Part shown: piece after piece, positions 44,542 through 54,373 of the stretch
How the letters are laid out: every line of letters starts with the position of its first letter
Numbering within the stretch: the first letter of the stretch is position 1
Assembly: GCA_963678395.1 (NCBI GenBank)
Contig: OY782827.1
Coordinates: 1,674,001-1,738,000 of the forward strand
Direction: 5' to 3'
Length of the DNA: 64,000 nt
Origin: JAAYAE01 sp963678395
GTDB lineage: Bacteria > Bacillota > Negativicutes > Acidaminococcales > Acidaminococcaceae
Position numbers and translations under genes: made by a program
The notes under the pieces: generated by a model
The model's database searches: none
The model's input: the letters and a program-made list of their open reading frames with translations, nothing else
What the model was told of the DNA's origin: nothing

Positions 44542-46062
44542 CTAAACACCTTCTTCAATTATAGTATAAATTTGCTTCATATCAACTGCTGCGCGCACAT
44601 AATCAGCTAAAATATCATACTGTTGTTTCTTATAATCAGCAAAACTAAAAGTTTTAATGTCATCCATCTTCATACCTTTTTTTGTTAAAAGAGCTTCTAC
44701 TATAGTAATAGCTATTCCATCTCCATCAAAAATACCATGACAATAGGAACCACAAACATTATATTTTCCTGCCATATTCTGTGCGCCCTCAGGAACTAAA
44801 TCACCCGGCTCGTTAATTGGTTGCATTAAGGTTAGAGAACTCCCACCCTCTAAATTTGTAACACCGGAATGAATTTCATACCCATGGAAGGGTTTATTGC
44901 TTAAACTAGTAAAAATACCCTTAACTTCACCAAAATGTCCATGTATTTGAATTGTGCGCTTTTTTTCCGCAAAGATAGTCTCCACAGGCAAAAGATTCAT
45001 GCCCGGAACGTCTCCCCCTGCTTCAACTCCAAAAGGATCAGAAAGGTTACGTCCTAATATTTGATAACCACCACATACACCAAAAACTACTGTCCCATTG
45101 CTTGCTTGTTTCATTATCTCTGCTTCTATACCATTTTGTCGCATTCACAATAAATCAGCAATAGTATTTTTTGTTCCGGGAATTATAATCATATCAGGAT
45201 GACCAAGCTCAGCTACAGAGGAAATATAGCGAACTGATACTCCAGAAATTACTTCAAAAACATTAAAATCGGTATAATTTGACATTTTAGGAATACGCAC
45301 TACGGCAATATCAATTACCTTAACTTCTGTGGGTACATTAAGACGATCTGATAGACTATCTTCGTCTTCAATATCTACTTGCATCATTGGTAATACGCCA
45401 ATAATCGGTACCCCAGTTTTTTCTTCAATCATGCGTAATCCCGGTTTTAGGATTTCCAAATCGCCACGAAATTTATTTATAAGTATGCCCTTTACCATAG
45501 CGCGTTCATCTTCTTCTAAAAGCATCAAAGTACCATAAATGCTGGCGAAAACACCTCCACGATCTATGTCAGCCACCAAAATTACCGGAGCTTTAGCCAT
45601 TTTTGCCATACCCATATTAACTATATCATTACTTTTTAGATTTATTTCAGCAGGAGATCCTGCTCCTTCAATCACAATCAAATCATGCGTGCTCGCCAAC
45701 TCATTGTATGCTTTTAAGATTTCAGTTATAAGCTTTGGTTTAAACTGATAGTATTCTGCGGCTTTCATAGTGCCAATTGCTTCGCCATTAACAATAACCT
45801 GCGAACCTTCGTCACTGGTTGGTTTAAGCAAAATAGGATTCATCAATGCACTAGGTTCAATATTTGCAGCTTCCGCTTGTACTACTTGGGCTCTGCCCAT
45901 TTCTGCACCAGTACGTGTAATAAATGAATTTAATGCCATATTTTGTGATTTAAAAGGTGCTACTTTGTAACCATCTTGATTAAGCACTCTGCATAAACCA
46001 GCTGTAACAATACTCTTTCCTGCATTAGACATTGTTCCTTGAATCATTAGAGCCTTTACCAT
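44542..46062 (-). pseudogene. cobQ: Cobyric acid synthase, in-frame opal stop
   Basis: Amidates adenosylcobyrinate diamide at four side chains (CbiP/CobQ). The frame is open for 506 codons but interrupted by TGA at 45145-45147 (codon 306). Before it: MIQGTMSNAGKSIVTAGLCR, APFKSQNMALNSF, VADIDRGGVFASIYGT, PGTKNTIADLL. After it, in the same frame: MRQNGIEAEIMKQA, glutaminase Cys in FGVCGGYQILGRN and SYCHGIFDGDGI. Trp is the usual residue at the stop (LLW), so TGG to TGA, a single transition, is likely. The two halves equal the synthetase and glutaminase domains, so a split protein from re-initiation at ATG 45144 is conceivable. Confidence 0.9.
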
Positions 46063-47198
46063 TACTGATTTCCCCTCTCGTAAAGAAAGTTCCAGATATC
46101 TTGATATATTTTTATTGGTTTTATACTTCCAACTCCAGCAGCAATTCCTGCAATAAAAGGAACCGGCGTCACCAAATGTTTTCCCGTCAAAGAACTAGTT
46201 CCGTGGTCGCCGCAGATAAATATTTTAGTTGCTTCCGTAATATTTGTTAATATTTCAGCTAAAAATTCATTATCTATACGAGTTATGAAATCAGCTTTTT
46301 CTTTATATTTTTTCCTGTGAGCCGCTTCATCTGAACCATTAAAATGCGTCAGAACAAAATCATGCGTCCTTAACATTTGCAGGGTAGCAGTAGCTTTTTC
46401 TTGTAAATCTGTATCTGTTTCACCGGTAGCATTAAGCAAGTTAGGTCGTTCCATTTTTAAACTATCGGCGATACCTTTCACTATTTCTGCTGAACAAATA
46501 GCTGCGCCTTGCATACCCCCATGATTATGAGAAAATGACTGCATAACAGTTCGTACTGAAGCACCCCAAGGATACAATTCATAGTGCACGTCATATTTTT
46601 CCAACTTATGCAGTTTTTCCCTCGCCTGTATTAAAAAATCCTTTAAAACTAAAGAATTATCCTTTAAATTAAACAATAATTCTTCAATGTTTTCTCCCAC
46701 ACTTTCATGAGGTGGTTTTACTGCCATTTTCTCCATAAATTCGATATTTTTATCGGCAATAAGCAAATTGCGATAACCTGAGAGATGAACACATTCAATA
46801 TTGTTTGGTCCTTGAGCAATTAAAAGTGCTGCTTCCTTCATCTGCGCCGAAGTAAGTCCTTCTCCATTAAACGAAAGTAACCTGCCCTCTTTATCCACTG
46901 ATACTAGATTGCAACGTAACACCATTTCTTGTTCTGTTATATCTCTATGTTGCGCTAAAAGTTCTAAATATGCTCTATTAGTCGGAAAATCTTTAGGACT
47001 TACGCCCAACAAACGTAAAATGCACTTTAGGCTTTCAGGAATAAAATCTTTTTCACATATACTAATATTACCACGAATGCCTTTCGCAGCCAGCTTATCC
47101 ATATTCTCATGTAACGCATACTCAAAGGGTGATTTGTAGCCAAAAGCAGGTATTAGGTCATCCCCTAGGCCGTCAATTATGATTAACAGTGACTTCAT
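46062..47198 (-). CDS. ApgM-like phosphomutase/phosphatase in the cob operon
   Basis: 378 residues of the alkaline phosphatase superfamily, archaeal-type cofactor-independent phosphoglycerate mutase group. Metal sites: SLLIIIDGLGDD at the start, SFSHNHGG in the middle, THFNGSDEAAHRKK, ICGDHGTSS and HLVTPVPFI near the end. It overlaps cobD by 26 bases and touches cobQ, so it belongs to the cob operon. A glycolytic role is unlikely there; removal or transfer of phosphate in lower-ligand synthesis (alpha-ribazole phosphate) or threonine-phosphate supply for CobD is an inference. Start ATG 47198; TTG 47204 is possible. Intact. Confidence 0.75.
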   Translation of the reverse strand: MKSLLIIIDGLGDDLIPAFGYKSPFEYALHENMDKLAAKGIRGNISICEKDFIPESLKCILRLLGVSPKDFPTNRAYLELLAQHRDITEQEMVLRCNLVSVDKEGRLLSFNGEGLTSAQMKEAALLIAQGPNNIECVHLSGYRNLLIADKNIEFMEKMAVKPPHESVGENIEELLFNLKDNSLVLKDFLIQAREKLHKLEKYDVHYELYPWGASVRTVMQSFSHNHGGMQGAAICSAEIVKGIADSLKMERPNLLNATGETDTDLQEKATATLQMLRTHDFVLTHFNGSDEAAHRKKYKEKADFITRIDNEFLAEILTNITEATKIFICGDHGTSSLTGKHLVTPVPFIAGIAAGVGSIKPIKIYQDIWNFLYERGNQ

Positions 47199-48246
47199 CA
47201 GCAATTATTTCCTTAATAGCTTTTATAAGCTTTCTATTTTGTGTTTTTGTGCGTACAGCAATACGGACAAAGTTTGCGTTAAGACTAACATAGTTTTCGC
47301 ATTTGCGAACTAAAAACCCTTTTGCTTGTAACTTATCTGCAAAATTTTTAATTTGCGGTACAAACAAAAAAATATAATTAGCCTTAGAAGCAAAAGTTTT
47401 TATGCCTAACTTATGCAAGGATGCAAGAAGTTTACTACGTTCTTCTTGTACATATATTTTAGTTTTTGCCAAATATTCTTTTTGCTCTAGGGCAGCAATT
47501 CCAGCTGCTTGCGCTAATGTTGAAACACTCCAATCCTGACTGTTTTCACGACAGGCATCAATTATATTTACGTTGCCGGTCAGTAAATACCCTAAACGTA
47601 CTCCAGCCATAGCAAACGTCTTGGTGAAAGCGCGTAAAACAATCAAGTTTTTATACTCAACCGAACAATTTTTTAAAGAATAGGCCTCCTGTTCAGAAAC
47701 AAATTCCATAAAACATTCGTCCACTAAAAGTTTAGCGCCAACTTCTTGCGTCTTTTTTAAAATATCTCGCATTATTTTTTTACTTGTTAATTGTCCTGTA
47801 GGATTATTGGGATTACAAATTACCACAAAATCAATACCTTGCACTATTTGGTTTAAAAAATCTGTTTGAATTGCAAAATCATGTTCAGGTTTTAATGTAT
47901 AGTAAGAAAATTTGCTGCCAGCAGTAACAAAAGCTTTTTCATAGTCAGCAAAAGTTGGAGCTAAAAGCAAAGTATGCCTTGGTCTAATCGCAAGGGCTAA
48001 TTTAAAAAGAAGGTCTGCAGCACCATTGCCTACTAAAATATTACTGGCTGCAACCTGCCAATGTTTTGCTAACTTTGCGGTTAGCTCCCGACAAAAAGGA
48101 TCAGGGTAAGCACTGCAATTATTTGCCGCCACGCGAATAGCATCCTTAACTGCTTTCGGCATACCTAAAGCATTAACATTGGCAGAAAAATCTATAAAAT
48201 TACCAGCTTGCGAATATATATCTCCGCCATGCACATATTTATACAT
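47173..48246 (-). CDS. cobD: L-threonine-O-3-phosphate decarboxylase
   Basis: 357 residues, PLP fold-type I, HisC-like. Produces aminopropanol phosphate, the linker between corrin ring and lower ligand. YVHGGDIYSQAG and DFSANVNALGMP at the N-terminus set it apart from HisC; further VICNPNNPTGQL, LLVDECFMEF and the PLP Lys in RAFTKTFAMAGVRLGYL near residue 217. Between cbiB and the ApgM-like gene. Intact. Confidence 0.9.
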   Translation of the reverse strand: MYKYVHGGDIYSQAGNFIDFSANVNALGMPKAVKDAIRVAANNCSAYPDPFCRELTAKLAKHWQVAASNILVGNGAADLLFKLALAIRPRHTLLLAPTFADYEKAFVTAGSKFSYYTLKPEHDFAIQTDFLNQIVQGIDFVVICNPNNPTGQLTSKKIMRDILKKTQEVGAKLLVDECFMEFVSEQEAYSLKNCSVEYKNLIVLRAFTKTFAMAGVRLGYLLTGNVNIIDACRENSQDWSVSTLAQAAGIAALEQKEYLAKTKIYVQEERSKLLASLHKLGIKTFASKANYIFLFVPQIKNFADKLQAKGFLVRKCENYVSLNANFVRIAVRTKTQNRKLIKAIKEIIADEVTVNHN

Positions 48247-48258
48247 TTTATCAGTCCT

Positions 48259-49221
48259 TTAAAATTTAAGATAAACTAGTTTGCTAAATACGAAAAACGC
48301 AATAGCAATACAAGCAGCATAATACAAAATTTTATTTGTAAGTATTATATCATTGGCAACAACTAATCTTAAATTATCACCAATAGTTTGCTTGGGTACA
48401 AATTGCTTAAAATAAAAATGACCACCGCCTAATTGCACACCTAATGCCCCGGCAACAACAGATTCTGTTTGGGCTGAATTGGGACTTAAATGATTATAAC
48501 GGTCTCGTTTAAAGATATTCCAAGCAGAAATATAATCTAAATGTAAAAAATAAGTAGCAATTAGCATAAAAACAGCAGATAATCTTGCTGGAATAAAATT
48601 TGCTATGTCATCAAGCTTAGCAGCATAGCGTCCTATATAGAGATGTTTTTCATTTTTATAACCAATCATGGAGTCCATAGTATTGATTCCCTTATATAAA
48701 AAAGCCAGTGGCGCTCCACCAATAAACATGAAAAACATAGGAGCTATCGTTCCATCAGCTGTATTCTCTGCAATAGTTTCTATAGTAGCCTTAGTTACTT
48801 CGTCCTTACTTAATTCAGCCGTATCTCTGCCCACTATCCAAGATACCCTTTGGCGAGCCAGGGGCAAATTATCTACCTCTAACTGCTTATAAACCTCCAT
48901 GCTTTCGTCTTTAAGACAACGGGTAGCAAAAATTTGATAAAACATCAGAATTTGCAAAACAAAAGCCAGCCAAGGATTTACCTTTTGAGCAAAATACAAA
49001 ATAATATATGGAATGCCAAAAGTTATAGCCAAAACTATGACTACCAAAATAAACCCACCAAATAACATAAGAACGTTGTCACCTTTAAAAAACTGGCGAC
49101 ATTTTTTTTCTAAAAACCCTATTAAGTTTCCTATTAATACTATGGGATGTGGTAACCAATGAGGATCTCCAAAAAGAAAATCTAAGAAAAAACCACAAAC
49201 AATTGCTAAAACAGTTAGCAT
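48259..49221 (-). CDS. cbiB: Adenosylcobinamide-phosphate synthase
   Basis: 320 residues, polytopic membrane protein. Attaches aminopropanol (phosphate) to adenosylcobyric acid. FLFGDPHWLPHPIVLIG at the N-terminus, QRVSWIVGRDTAELS, ETIAENTADGTIAPMFFM, MDSMIGYKNEKHLYIG and SPNSAQTESVVAGALGVQLG are signature CbiB segments. Overlaps cbiA by seven bases. Intact. Confidence 0.94.
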   Translation of the reverse strand: MLTVLAIVCGFFLDFLFGDPHWLPHPIVLIGNLIGFLEKKCRQFFKGDNVLMLFGGFILVVIVLAITFGIPYIILYFAQKVNPWLAFVLQILMFYQIFATRCLKDESMEVYKQLEVDNLPLARQRVSWIVGRDTAELSKDEVTKATIETIAENTADGTIAPMFFMFIGGAPLAFLYKGINTMDSMIGYKNEKHLYIGRYAAKLDDIANFIPARLSAVFMLIATYFLHLDYISAWNIFKRDRYNHLSPNSAQTESVVAGALGVQLGGGHFYFKQFVPKQTIGDNLRLVVANDIILTNKILYYAACIAIAFFVFSKLVYLKF

Positions 49222-50603
49222 TTCTTATCTCTCTGCTCGCCTAGATTTTTTTTGTAGCTTGCGCAAGCTTCGACAAAACTTCTAGCGAAGTCAATATTGC
49301 CCCATAAATGCATATGAGGATAGCCTGCATACATGGTATCCGTCACATTTGCCACAGGCCACTGTCCCCGCCCTGAGGCTTTACAAGCTAAAAACCCATC
49401 TCCACTTGCAGAGCTGTCAGAATAGTGAAATTCATGGGCATTGATTTTTCCACCAGCTTTGGTTAATACATTGTTTTTTTGTGCTTCTAAAGTGATATAA
49501 CCAAAATGCTTTAGGCTTGTAGTCATAAAGGTCTCGCCTTTTATAGCGCCTACCCATTTATATGTTTGATTTTTCTCCTTGTAAGTTTCCAACAAATACA
49601 TAAAACCACCACATTCAGCAAAACAAAGCATCTGAGTTACTAAAGCAGTTTTTATTTCTTCAAGCATGGTTTTATTGCCAGCCAGTTCAGCCGCATATAC
49701 TTCCGGATACCCCCCACCTAAGATAATACCGTCACATTGGGGTAATTTCTTATCAGTCAGAGGACTAAATGGAATTAATTCTGCACCAAGCTCTGCCAAT
49801 AAATCTAAAGCATCTTGATAATAAAAACAAAAGGCCTTATCTCTTGCTATAGCAATTTTAACTTTCGCTATAGGTTTAATATCTTGCTCTTCATACTCTA
49901 AAGCCGGTGCTGCTTGAGCCAACTTCCAAATTGCTTCTAAATCTATACTTTCAGCGGCCTGCGTAGCTAGTTTATCTACTATGCACTGCAAATCACTAAT
50001 TTCTTCTGCTGTAATTAAACCCAAATGTCGACTCTCAAAGCCACAATCTTCCATATTAGGCATATAACCTAATAATTTAATACCTGCTTCTTGTTCTATT
50101 ACCTCTTTATAAAACATATAACTCATAGGTTTTACATTATTTAGAATAACACCTTGAATATTACTATCACGGCGAAATTCTTTAAACCCCTTAATAAGAG
50201 CCGCTAGTGAAAGCGATGCTCCCTTACCGTTTACCACTAATATAACAGGTGTCTTAGTAATAGCAGCTAATTCATACGCACTGCCCTCAGCTGTTTTGCC
50301 TAAGCCATCATAAAATCCCATTGCGCCTTCTAAAACAGCTATATCCCCTTGGCAAGCATTTTTAAGCAAAAGATATTTTACAGTTTCTTCGCCCAACATG
50401 AATAAATCAAGGTTGCGCGACTTTGCACCTATAACTTTGCTATGAAACATAGGATCAATATAATCAGGTCCTGATTTAAAAGCAGCCGGCCTAATTTTTT
50501 TATTAATTAATGCTTTTAGTATTCCACAAGTAATAGTTGTTTTGCCACTGCCGCTATTGGAACCTGTAATCATAATACGTGGAATATTACCTAACATAGT
50601 CAT
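49215..50603 (-). CDS. cbiA: Cobyrinate a,c-diamide synthase
   Basis: 462 residues. ATP-dependent amidation of the a and c side chains. P-loop-like IMITGSNSGSGKTTITCGI near residue 11, FKSGPDYIDPMFHS, VLEGAMGFYDGLG, then a glutaminase domain with IILGGGYPEVYAAELA, catalytic Cys in CFAECGGFMYLLE and the His in YPHMHLWGN. Overlaps both neighbours (cbiET, cbiB). Intact. Confidence 0.95.
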   Translation of the reverse strand: MTMLGNIPRIMITGSNSGSGKTTITCGILKALINKKIRPAAFKSGPDYIDPMFHSKVIGAKSRNLDLFMLGEETVKYLLLKNACQGDIAVLEGAMGFYDGLGKTAEGSAYELAAITKTPVILVVNGKGASLSLAALIKGFKEFRRDSNIQGVILNNVKPMSYMFYKEVIEQEAGIKLLGYMPNMEDCGFESRHLGLITAEEISDLQCIVDKLATQAAESIDLEAIWKLAQAAPALEYEEQDIKPIAKVKIAIARDKAFCFYYQDALDLLAELGAELIPFSPLTDKKLPQCDGIILGGGYPEVYAAELAGNKTMLEEIKTALVTQMLCFAECGGFMYLLETYKEKNQTYKWVGAIKGETFMTTSLKHFGYITLEAQKNNVLTKAGGKINAHEFHYSDSSASGDGFLACKASGRGQWPVANVTDTMYAGYPHMHLWGNIDFARSFVEACASYKKNLGEQRDKKC

Positions 50604-51813
50604 ACCTCTTTTTTACTGCTGTAATGATATAAATGGGATTTTGTGCCATCATCAAATTATATGCTCCAAGCTTTTTAGAACGAGCAATAAAAACATTCAC
50701 TATTTCTAACGAAAAATCTGGTTTGTCTTTATAATACAATGTGATTTCTGCTAATGTTTCTAACGTAATCGCATTCATAACAATGCGGAGTTTGCTATTC
50801 TTAGCGTACAAGGTGTCAAGCATAGAGGACAAATTACCACCGCTGCCACCAATAAAAACGCAGTCAGGAACAGGTGCAGCTTTTATTTCCACATCTGCTT
50901 CTCCGGCAACAATATTTAAGTTTCCTAAATTAAAACGTGTTTTATTCTTTTCTATTAACTCTACGGCCTCAAGCTTGCGTTCAAAAGCATAAACAGTTCC
51001 CTTGGAAGCTTGTAACGCTAATTCCACCGAACAAGAACCAGTACCTGCGCCAATATCGTAAATAATATCTGTAGAATTGGGTGCTAGTTTAGAAATAGAA
51101 ATAGCCCTTACCTCTTGCTTCGTCATGGGCACTTTGGTGCGCATAAACATATCGTCTGCTAGCCCATACGTACTAGCACTAATAATTTTAGGGTTCTCAT
51201 TTATGATCATCATCACTGATAAAGATGGGAAACTCTGCTGGGAAAGTTCTTCGGCCGTACCTATAGTTATTTTTTCTTCCGGATATGACAAATTTTCTCC
51301 TACATATACTTGCACATCGTTTAGAGCGTTGTCACATAATTTATTACACAACATACTAACGTTATTTTCTCCTCCCGTGAGAGAAAAAACTTTGTGGTTT
51401 TGAAAAACAGCTGCTACAAGATTGTTATTTCTGCCGTGCATACTAATAATTTTTGCATCATCCCAGGACATATTAAGAGCTTGAGCAAAATAAACTAAAG
51501 AACTAATCCCTGGACATCTTTTCACCTGACAGTTTGTTAATTTTGTCGTAAGTGTTTTTGTTAAACTAAAAAAGCCCACATCCCCTGACACTAAAATACC
51601 TACAATATTTTCCGCAGGATTTAAGGCAGTAATTATCTCCACAATTTCACTGGTTTTTATAGTTTCGTGGATAGTTTTACCTGTAGTTTTATAAAGCGAC
51701 AGCATTCGTTTATCGCCAATTAGCACATTGCTTTTAGCAATAGCGCCTTCTGCTTCTCGGGTTAGCAAATTAGGATTTCCCGGCCCTATTCCTATAATAT
51801 ATACTTCTAGCAT
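50587..51813 (-). CDS. cbiET: Precorrin C5/C15-methyltransferase, CbiE-CbiT fusion
   Basis: 408 residues. N-terminal CbiE (1 to about 205): YIIGIGPGNPNLLTREAEG, LVSGDVGFFSL, CPGISSLVYFAQAL. C-terminal CbiT (about 215-400): FMRTKVPMTKQEVRAIS, DIGAGTGSCSVELAL (SAM motif I), VFIGGSGGNLSSML. The two activities methylate C5 and C15 and decarboxylate C12. Fused CbiET (CobL-like) is common. Overlaps cbiJ by seven bases and cbiA by 17. Intact. Confidence 0.94.
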   Translation of the reverse strand: MLEVYIIGIGPGNPNLLTREAEGAIAKSNVLIGDKRMLSLYKTTGKTIHETIKTSEIVEIITALNPAENIVGILVSGDVGFFSLTKTLTTKLTNCQVKRCPGISSLVYFAQALNMSWDDAKIISMHGRNNNLVAAVFQNHKVFSLTGGENNVSMLCNKLCDNALNDVQVYVGENLSYPEEKITIGTAEELSQQSFPSLSVMMIINENPKIISASTYGLADDMFMRTKVPMTKQEVRAISISKLAPNSTDIIYDIGAGTGSCSVELALQASKGTVYAFERKLEAVELIEKNKTRFNLGNLNIVAGEADVEIKAAPVPDCVFIGGSGGNLSSMLDTLYAKNSKLRIVMNAITLETLAEITLYYKDKPDFSLEIVNVFIARSKKLGAYNLMMAQNPIYIITAVKKRYDYVR

Positions 51814-52586
51814 TGGCTTGCCTCCTTGGATAAAATTATATCTGTTTGGCTATATATTGAAGTGAAATCTTCACCAATATCACCTAGTTTGCGCCTAATC
51901 ACCACTAATTGTGCGCCAGATTTAAGCGCAGCGTCCTTCTTTTCTTGAAATCCACCCGCAGCACCCGATTCTTTAGTAACTACATATTTTGCTTTTGCTT
52001 CTTGAAACATAGCAACATTAAGTTGCTCACTAAAAGGACCTTGCATACAAATGGTTTTGGCAGGCGCAAAGCCTAAATTATGGGCTTTTTCCAAAGAAGA
52101 TAGCATGGGTAATATTCGTAGAGTAATACGCTCTTGATAGTTAGGTATTTGCGTAAATAGTTCCAAAGTCTTACTACCTGTAGTTAAAAAAATGTTGCCC
52201 TCAACATGGCACAAAAACTCTACAGCGTCTTCGTAATTATTAACTTCGATACAATCGCTAGTATCACCTGCGGGACGCAAAAATCTAAGATAATTACTGG
52301 TTTTTTTCGCGCAGGCCTTCTTAATTGTTTCAGTAACAATTGTAGCAAAAGGATGTGTGGCATCAATTACTAAACAAGGTTTATATTTATCCAAAAAAGA
52401 CTTCATCGCCTCATAATCCATGCGTGCCGGTTTTATTGTCAAGTTAGCCTGTGGTTCAATAAGTTGCGCACCATAGTCAGTAGCTACAGAAACTATTAAC
52501 GCCACATTTTTATTCACAAAATATTTTATTAATTTTCTGCCTTCACTAGTTCCGGCAATAATCCAGACAACAGGTTTAGTCTTCAT
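51807..52586 (-). CDS. cbiJ: Cobalt-precorrin-6A reductase
   Basis: 259 residues. VWIIAGTSEGRKLIKYF start, CLVIDATHPFATIVTETI (substrate His region), NYLRFLRP, FLTTGSKTLELFTQIP, ICMQGPFSEQLNVAMF and VTKESGAAGGFQEKKDAA are standard CbiJ/CobK blocks. Uses NAD(P)H. Overlaps the cbiH stop by eleven bases. Intact. Confidence 0.93.
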   Translation of the reverse strand: MKTKPVVWIIAGTSEGRKLIKYFVNKNVALIVSVATDYGAQLIEPQANLTIKPARMDYEAMKSFLDKYKPCLVIDATHPFATIVTETIKKACAKKTSNYLRFLRPAGDTSDCIEVNNYEDAVEFLCHVEGNIFLTTGSKTLELFTQIPNYQERITLRILPMLSSLEKAHNLGFAPAKTICMQGPFSEQLNVAMFQEAKAKYVVTKESGAAGGFQEKKDAALKSGAQLVVIRRKLGDIGEDFTSIYSQTDIILSKEASQC

Positions 52587-53317
52587 TTAATTTATAGCCT
52601 CGAGGTGTAACCAGCTTATTAATAATTACCTCCGTTTGAGAATTGCCAATAATAACGGTAGTAAACATATCTACCTCTTTATCCCGTAATTCACCTAAGG
52701 TAGTTATTATATAACTTTCTCCTTCACGACCTATGTTACGTACAATGCCAGCAGGAACATTAGGGTTTTGATTTTTAAGCATTATATCGCAAGCTTTTTG
52801 CAAATAGTCAAAACGCTTAAAACTAGACGGATTATACAGTGCAATACAAAAATTACCTTTTGAAGCACAATCTAACCGCTTTTCAATTTTTTTCCCATGG
52901 TGTTAACAAATCGCTTAGGCTAATTAAACAAGTATCAGCAATGAGCGGTGCACCTAAAATAGCAGCACCACTAAAAGCAGCGGAAACTCCGGGTATAACT
53001 TCCACTTCTAACTCCGGATATTTAGCCGCAACTTGATGCATTATGCCGGCCATTCCATATAGTCCGGCATCGCCGCTGGAAATCATAGCTACCGTCTTAC
53101 CTTTTAAAGCTTCTGCTACTGCTAATTTACAACGATCAACTTCCTTGCGCATGCCATTGGTTAAAATCTATTTATCTGGAAAATCTGCTTTTATTAAATC
53201 AATATAAACATGATATCCAGCAATAACATCACATTGTTTTAAAACCTTTATAGCCCTTGTGGTCATTTGTTCAATTCCACCGGGACCTAGGCCCACTACA
53301 TATACTTTATTAGTCAT
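52576..53317 (-). pseudogene. cbiH: Precorrin-3B C17-methyltransferase, stop codon and frameshift
   Basis: From ATG 53317: YVVGLGPGGIEQMTTRAIK, CDVIAGYHVYIDL, then TAG at 53168-53170 (codon 50) in the same frame, followed by ILTNGMRKEVDRC, MISSGDAGLYGMAG and EVIPGVSAAFSGAAILG. A second lesion is one extra base in the T run 52887-52893 (seven instead of six), after LTPWEK; the remaining IEKRLDCASKGNFCIALYN to KLVTPRGYKL is in the next frame. Correcting both gives 246 residues, the family length. Two independent lesions make a working enzyme unlikely. Confidence 0.9.
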
Positions 53318-53329
53318 ATTTATCTATCC

Positions 53330-54373
53330 TCACATTTTATTGAAATCTATGGTTAGTGGAACTTGTGCCAGTGCCATAGTAACACCATTTTTGCTAATCT
53401 TGGGTAAAATAATTTTACCGTGTGAAGCTGCTACCGCAGAGCGTTCGCAAACATTGTCAACGCCTACAACTCGTAGCACTAGGTTCGAAGCAGTAAAATT
53501 TCCTTCTTGCTCAGCTAACTCTTTTGCTGAAAAAAAACGTAGTGGCAAATTATATTTAGCGGCAAATTCTAATAATCCTTGTTCATCTTTTTTTAAATCT
53601 ACTGAAGAAAGTTCTTTAATAGCATGTATACTAATTTTCATTAATTTTAACTGTGGCAGAATTAATTCTTCAATAGTTTCTGTGGGCGTATTCCGCCTAC
53701 AGCCGATACCCACGGTAAAAGCTTTAGGTATTATGTTTAAGGTAGTTGAAAATACTTTTTCCTGCTCATCGCAGCCTATAAGTAAACCAATCTCACCCCC
53801 GTCTTGCAAGGTCATTCCTTTTGGTAATGATCCGGTAAGCGGGTACATGCTTTTCACGCCAATTTTTTTACCATCAACTAAAGCGGAACTAAATTCTTTG
53901 GCGGCAAACATACTGCCAATATGGTAATTATTACGAGTAGCCCATTCATCTACGGCAAATAAGCCATTAATATCAGTAGCCGTTGTTACAATAGCTTTTG
54001 CCTTGATTGCGCCTGCTAACTTTCTAGCAATATTATTGGCACCACCAATATGTCCCGCTAAAAGCGGTATGACAAAATTTCCGCCTTCATCTATACATAT
54101 TATTGCCGGGTCTGTAGTTTTACTTACAACATAGGGAGCAATAGCTCGTACAGCAATGCCACACGAACCTATATAAATAATTACTTTGTTATCAGCAAAA
54201 GCTTGACCTGCCTCTTTAATACAACCCGCGCTCTTTTTTAGTAAAGGATTGACTTCTAAAAATTTTTCAGAAGTATAAACCTGCGTTTTATAGCCTAGAA
54301 ATTCTAGTGTTTTTTTTACCTGCAGACTAAGCTGTGCCCCTTTACGAGTATAGGAAAAAACTATCGCATTCAT
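53330..54373 (-). CDS. cbiG: Cobalt-precorrin-5A hydrolase
   Basis: 347 residues. Opens the delta-lactone and releases acetaldehyde. IVFSYTRKGAQLSLQVK start, IIYIGSCGIAVRAIAPYV, VIPLLAGHIGGANNIARKLA and TTATDINGLFAVDEWA form the N and central domains; the C-terminal CbiG domain starts about 225 with FTVGIGCRRNTPTETIEELI. Start overlaps the inferred original cbiF stop; 12 bases before cbiH. Intact. Confidence 0.93.
   Translation of the reverse strand: MNAIVFSYTRKGAQLSLQVKKTLEFLGYKTQVYTSEKFLEVNPLLKKSAGCIKEAGQAFADNKVIIYIGSCGIAVRAIAPYVVSKTTDPAIICIDEGGNFVIPLLAGHIGGANNIARKLAGAIKAKAIVTTATDINGLFAVDEWATRNNYHIGSMFAAKEFSSALVDGKKIGVKSMYPLTGSLPKGMTLQDGGEIGLLIGCDEQEKVFSTTLNIIPKAFTVGIGCRRNTPTETIEELILPQLKLMKISIHAIKELSSVDLKKDEQGLLEFAAKYNLPLRFFSAKELAEQEGNFTASNLVLRVVGVDNVCERSAVAASHGKIILPKISKNGVTMALAQVPLTIDFNKM

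Noticed and set aside
45145..45147. TGA in cobQ read as selenocysteine
   Set aside because: Trp, not Cys, is usual at this site, no SECIS-like hairpin follows, and other genes here have TAG and TAA in the same kind of position.
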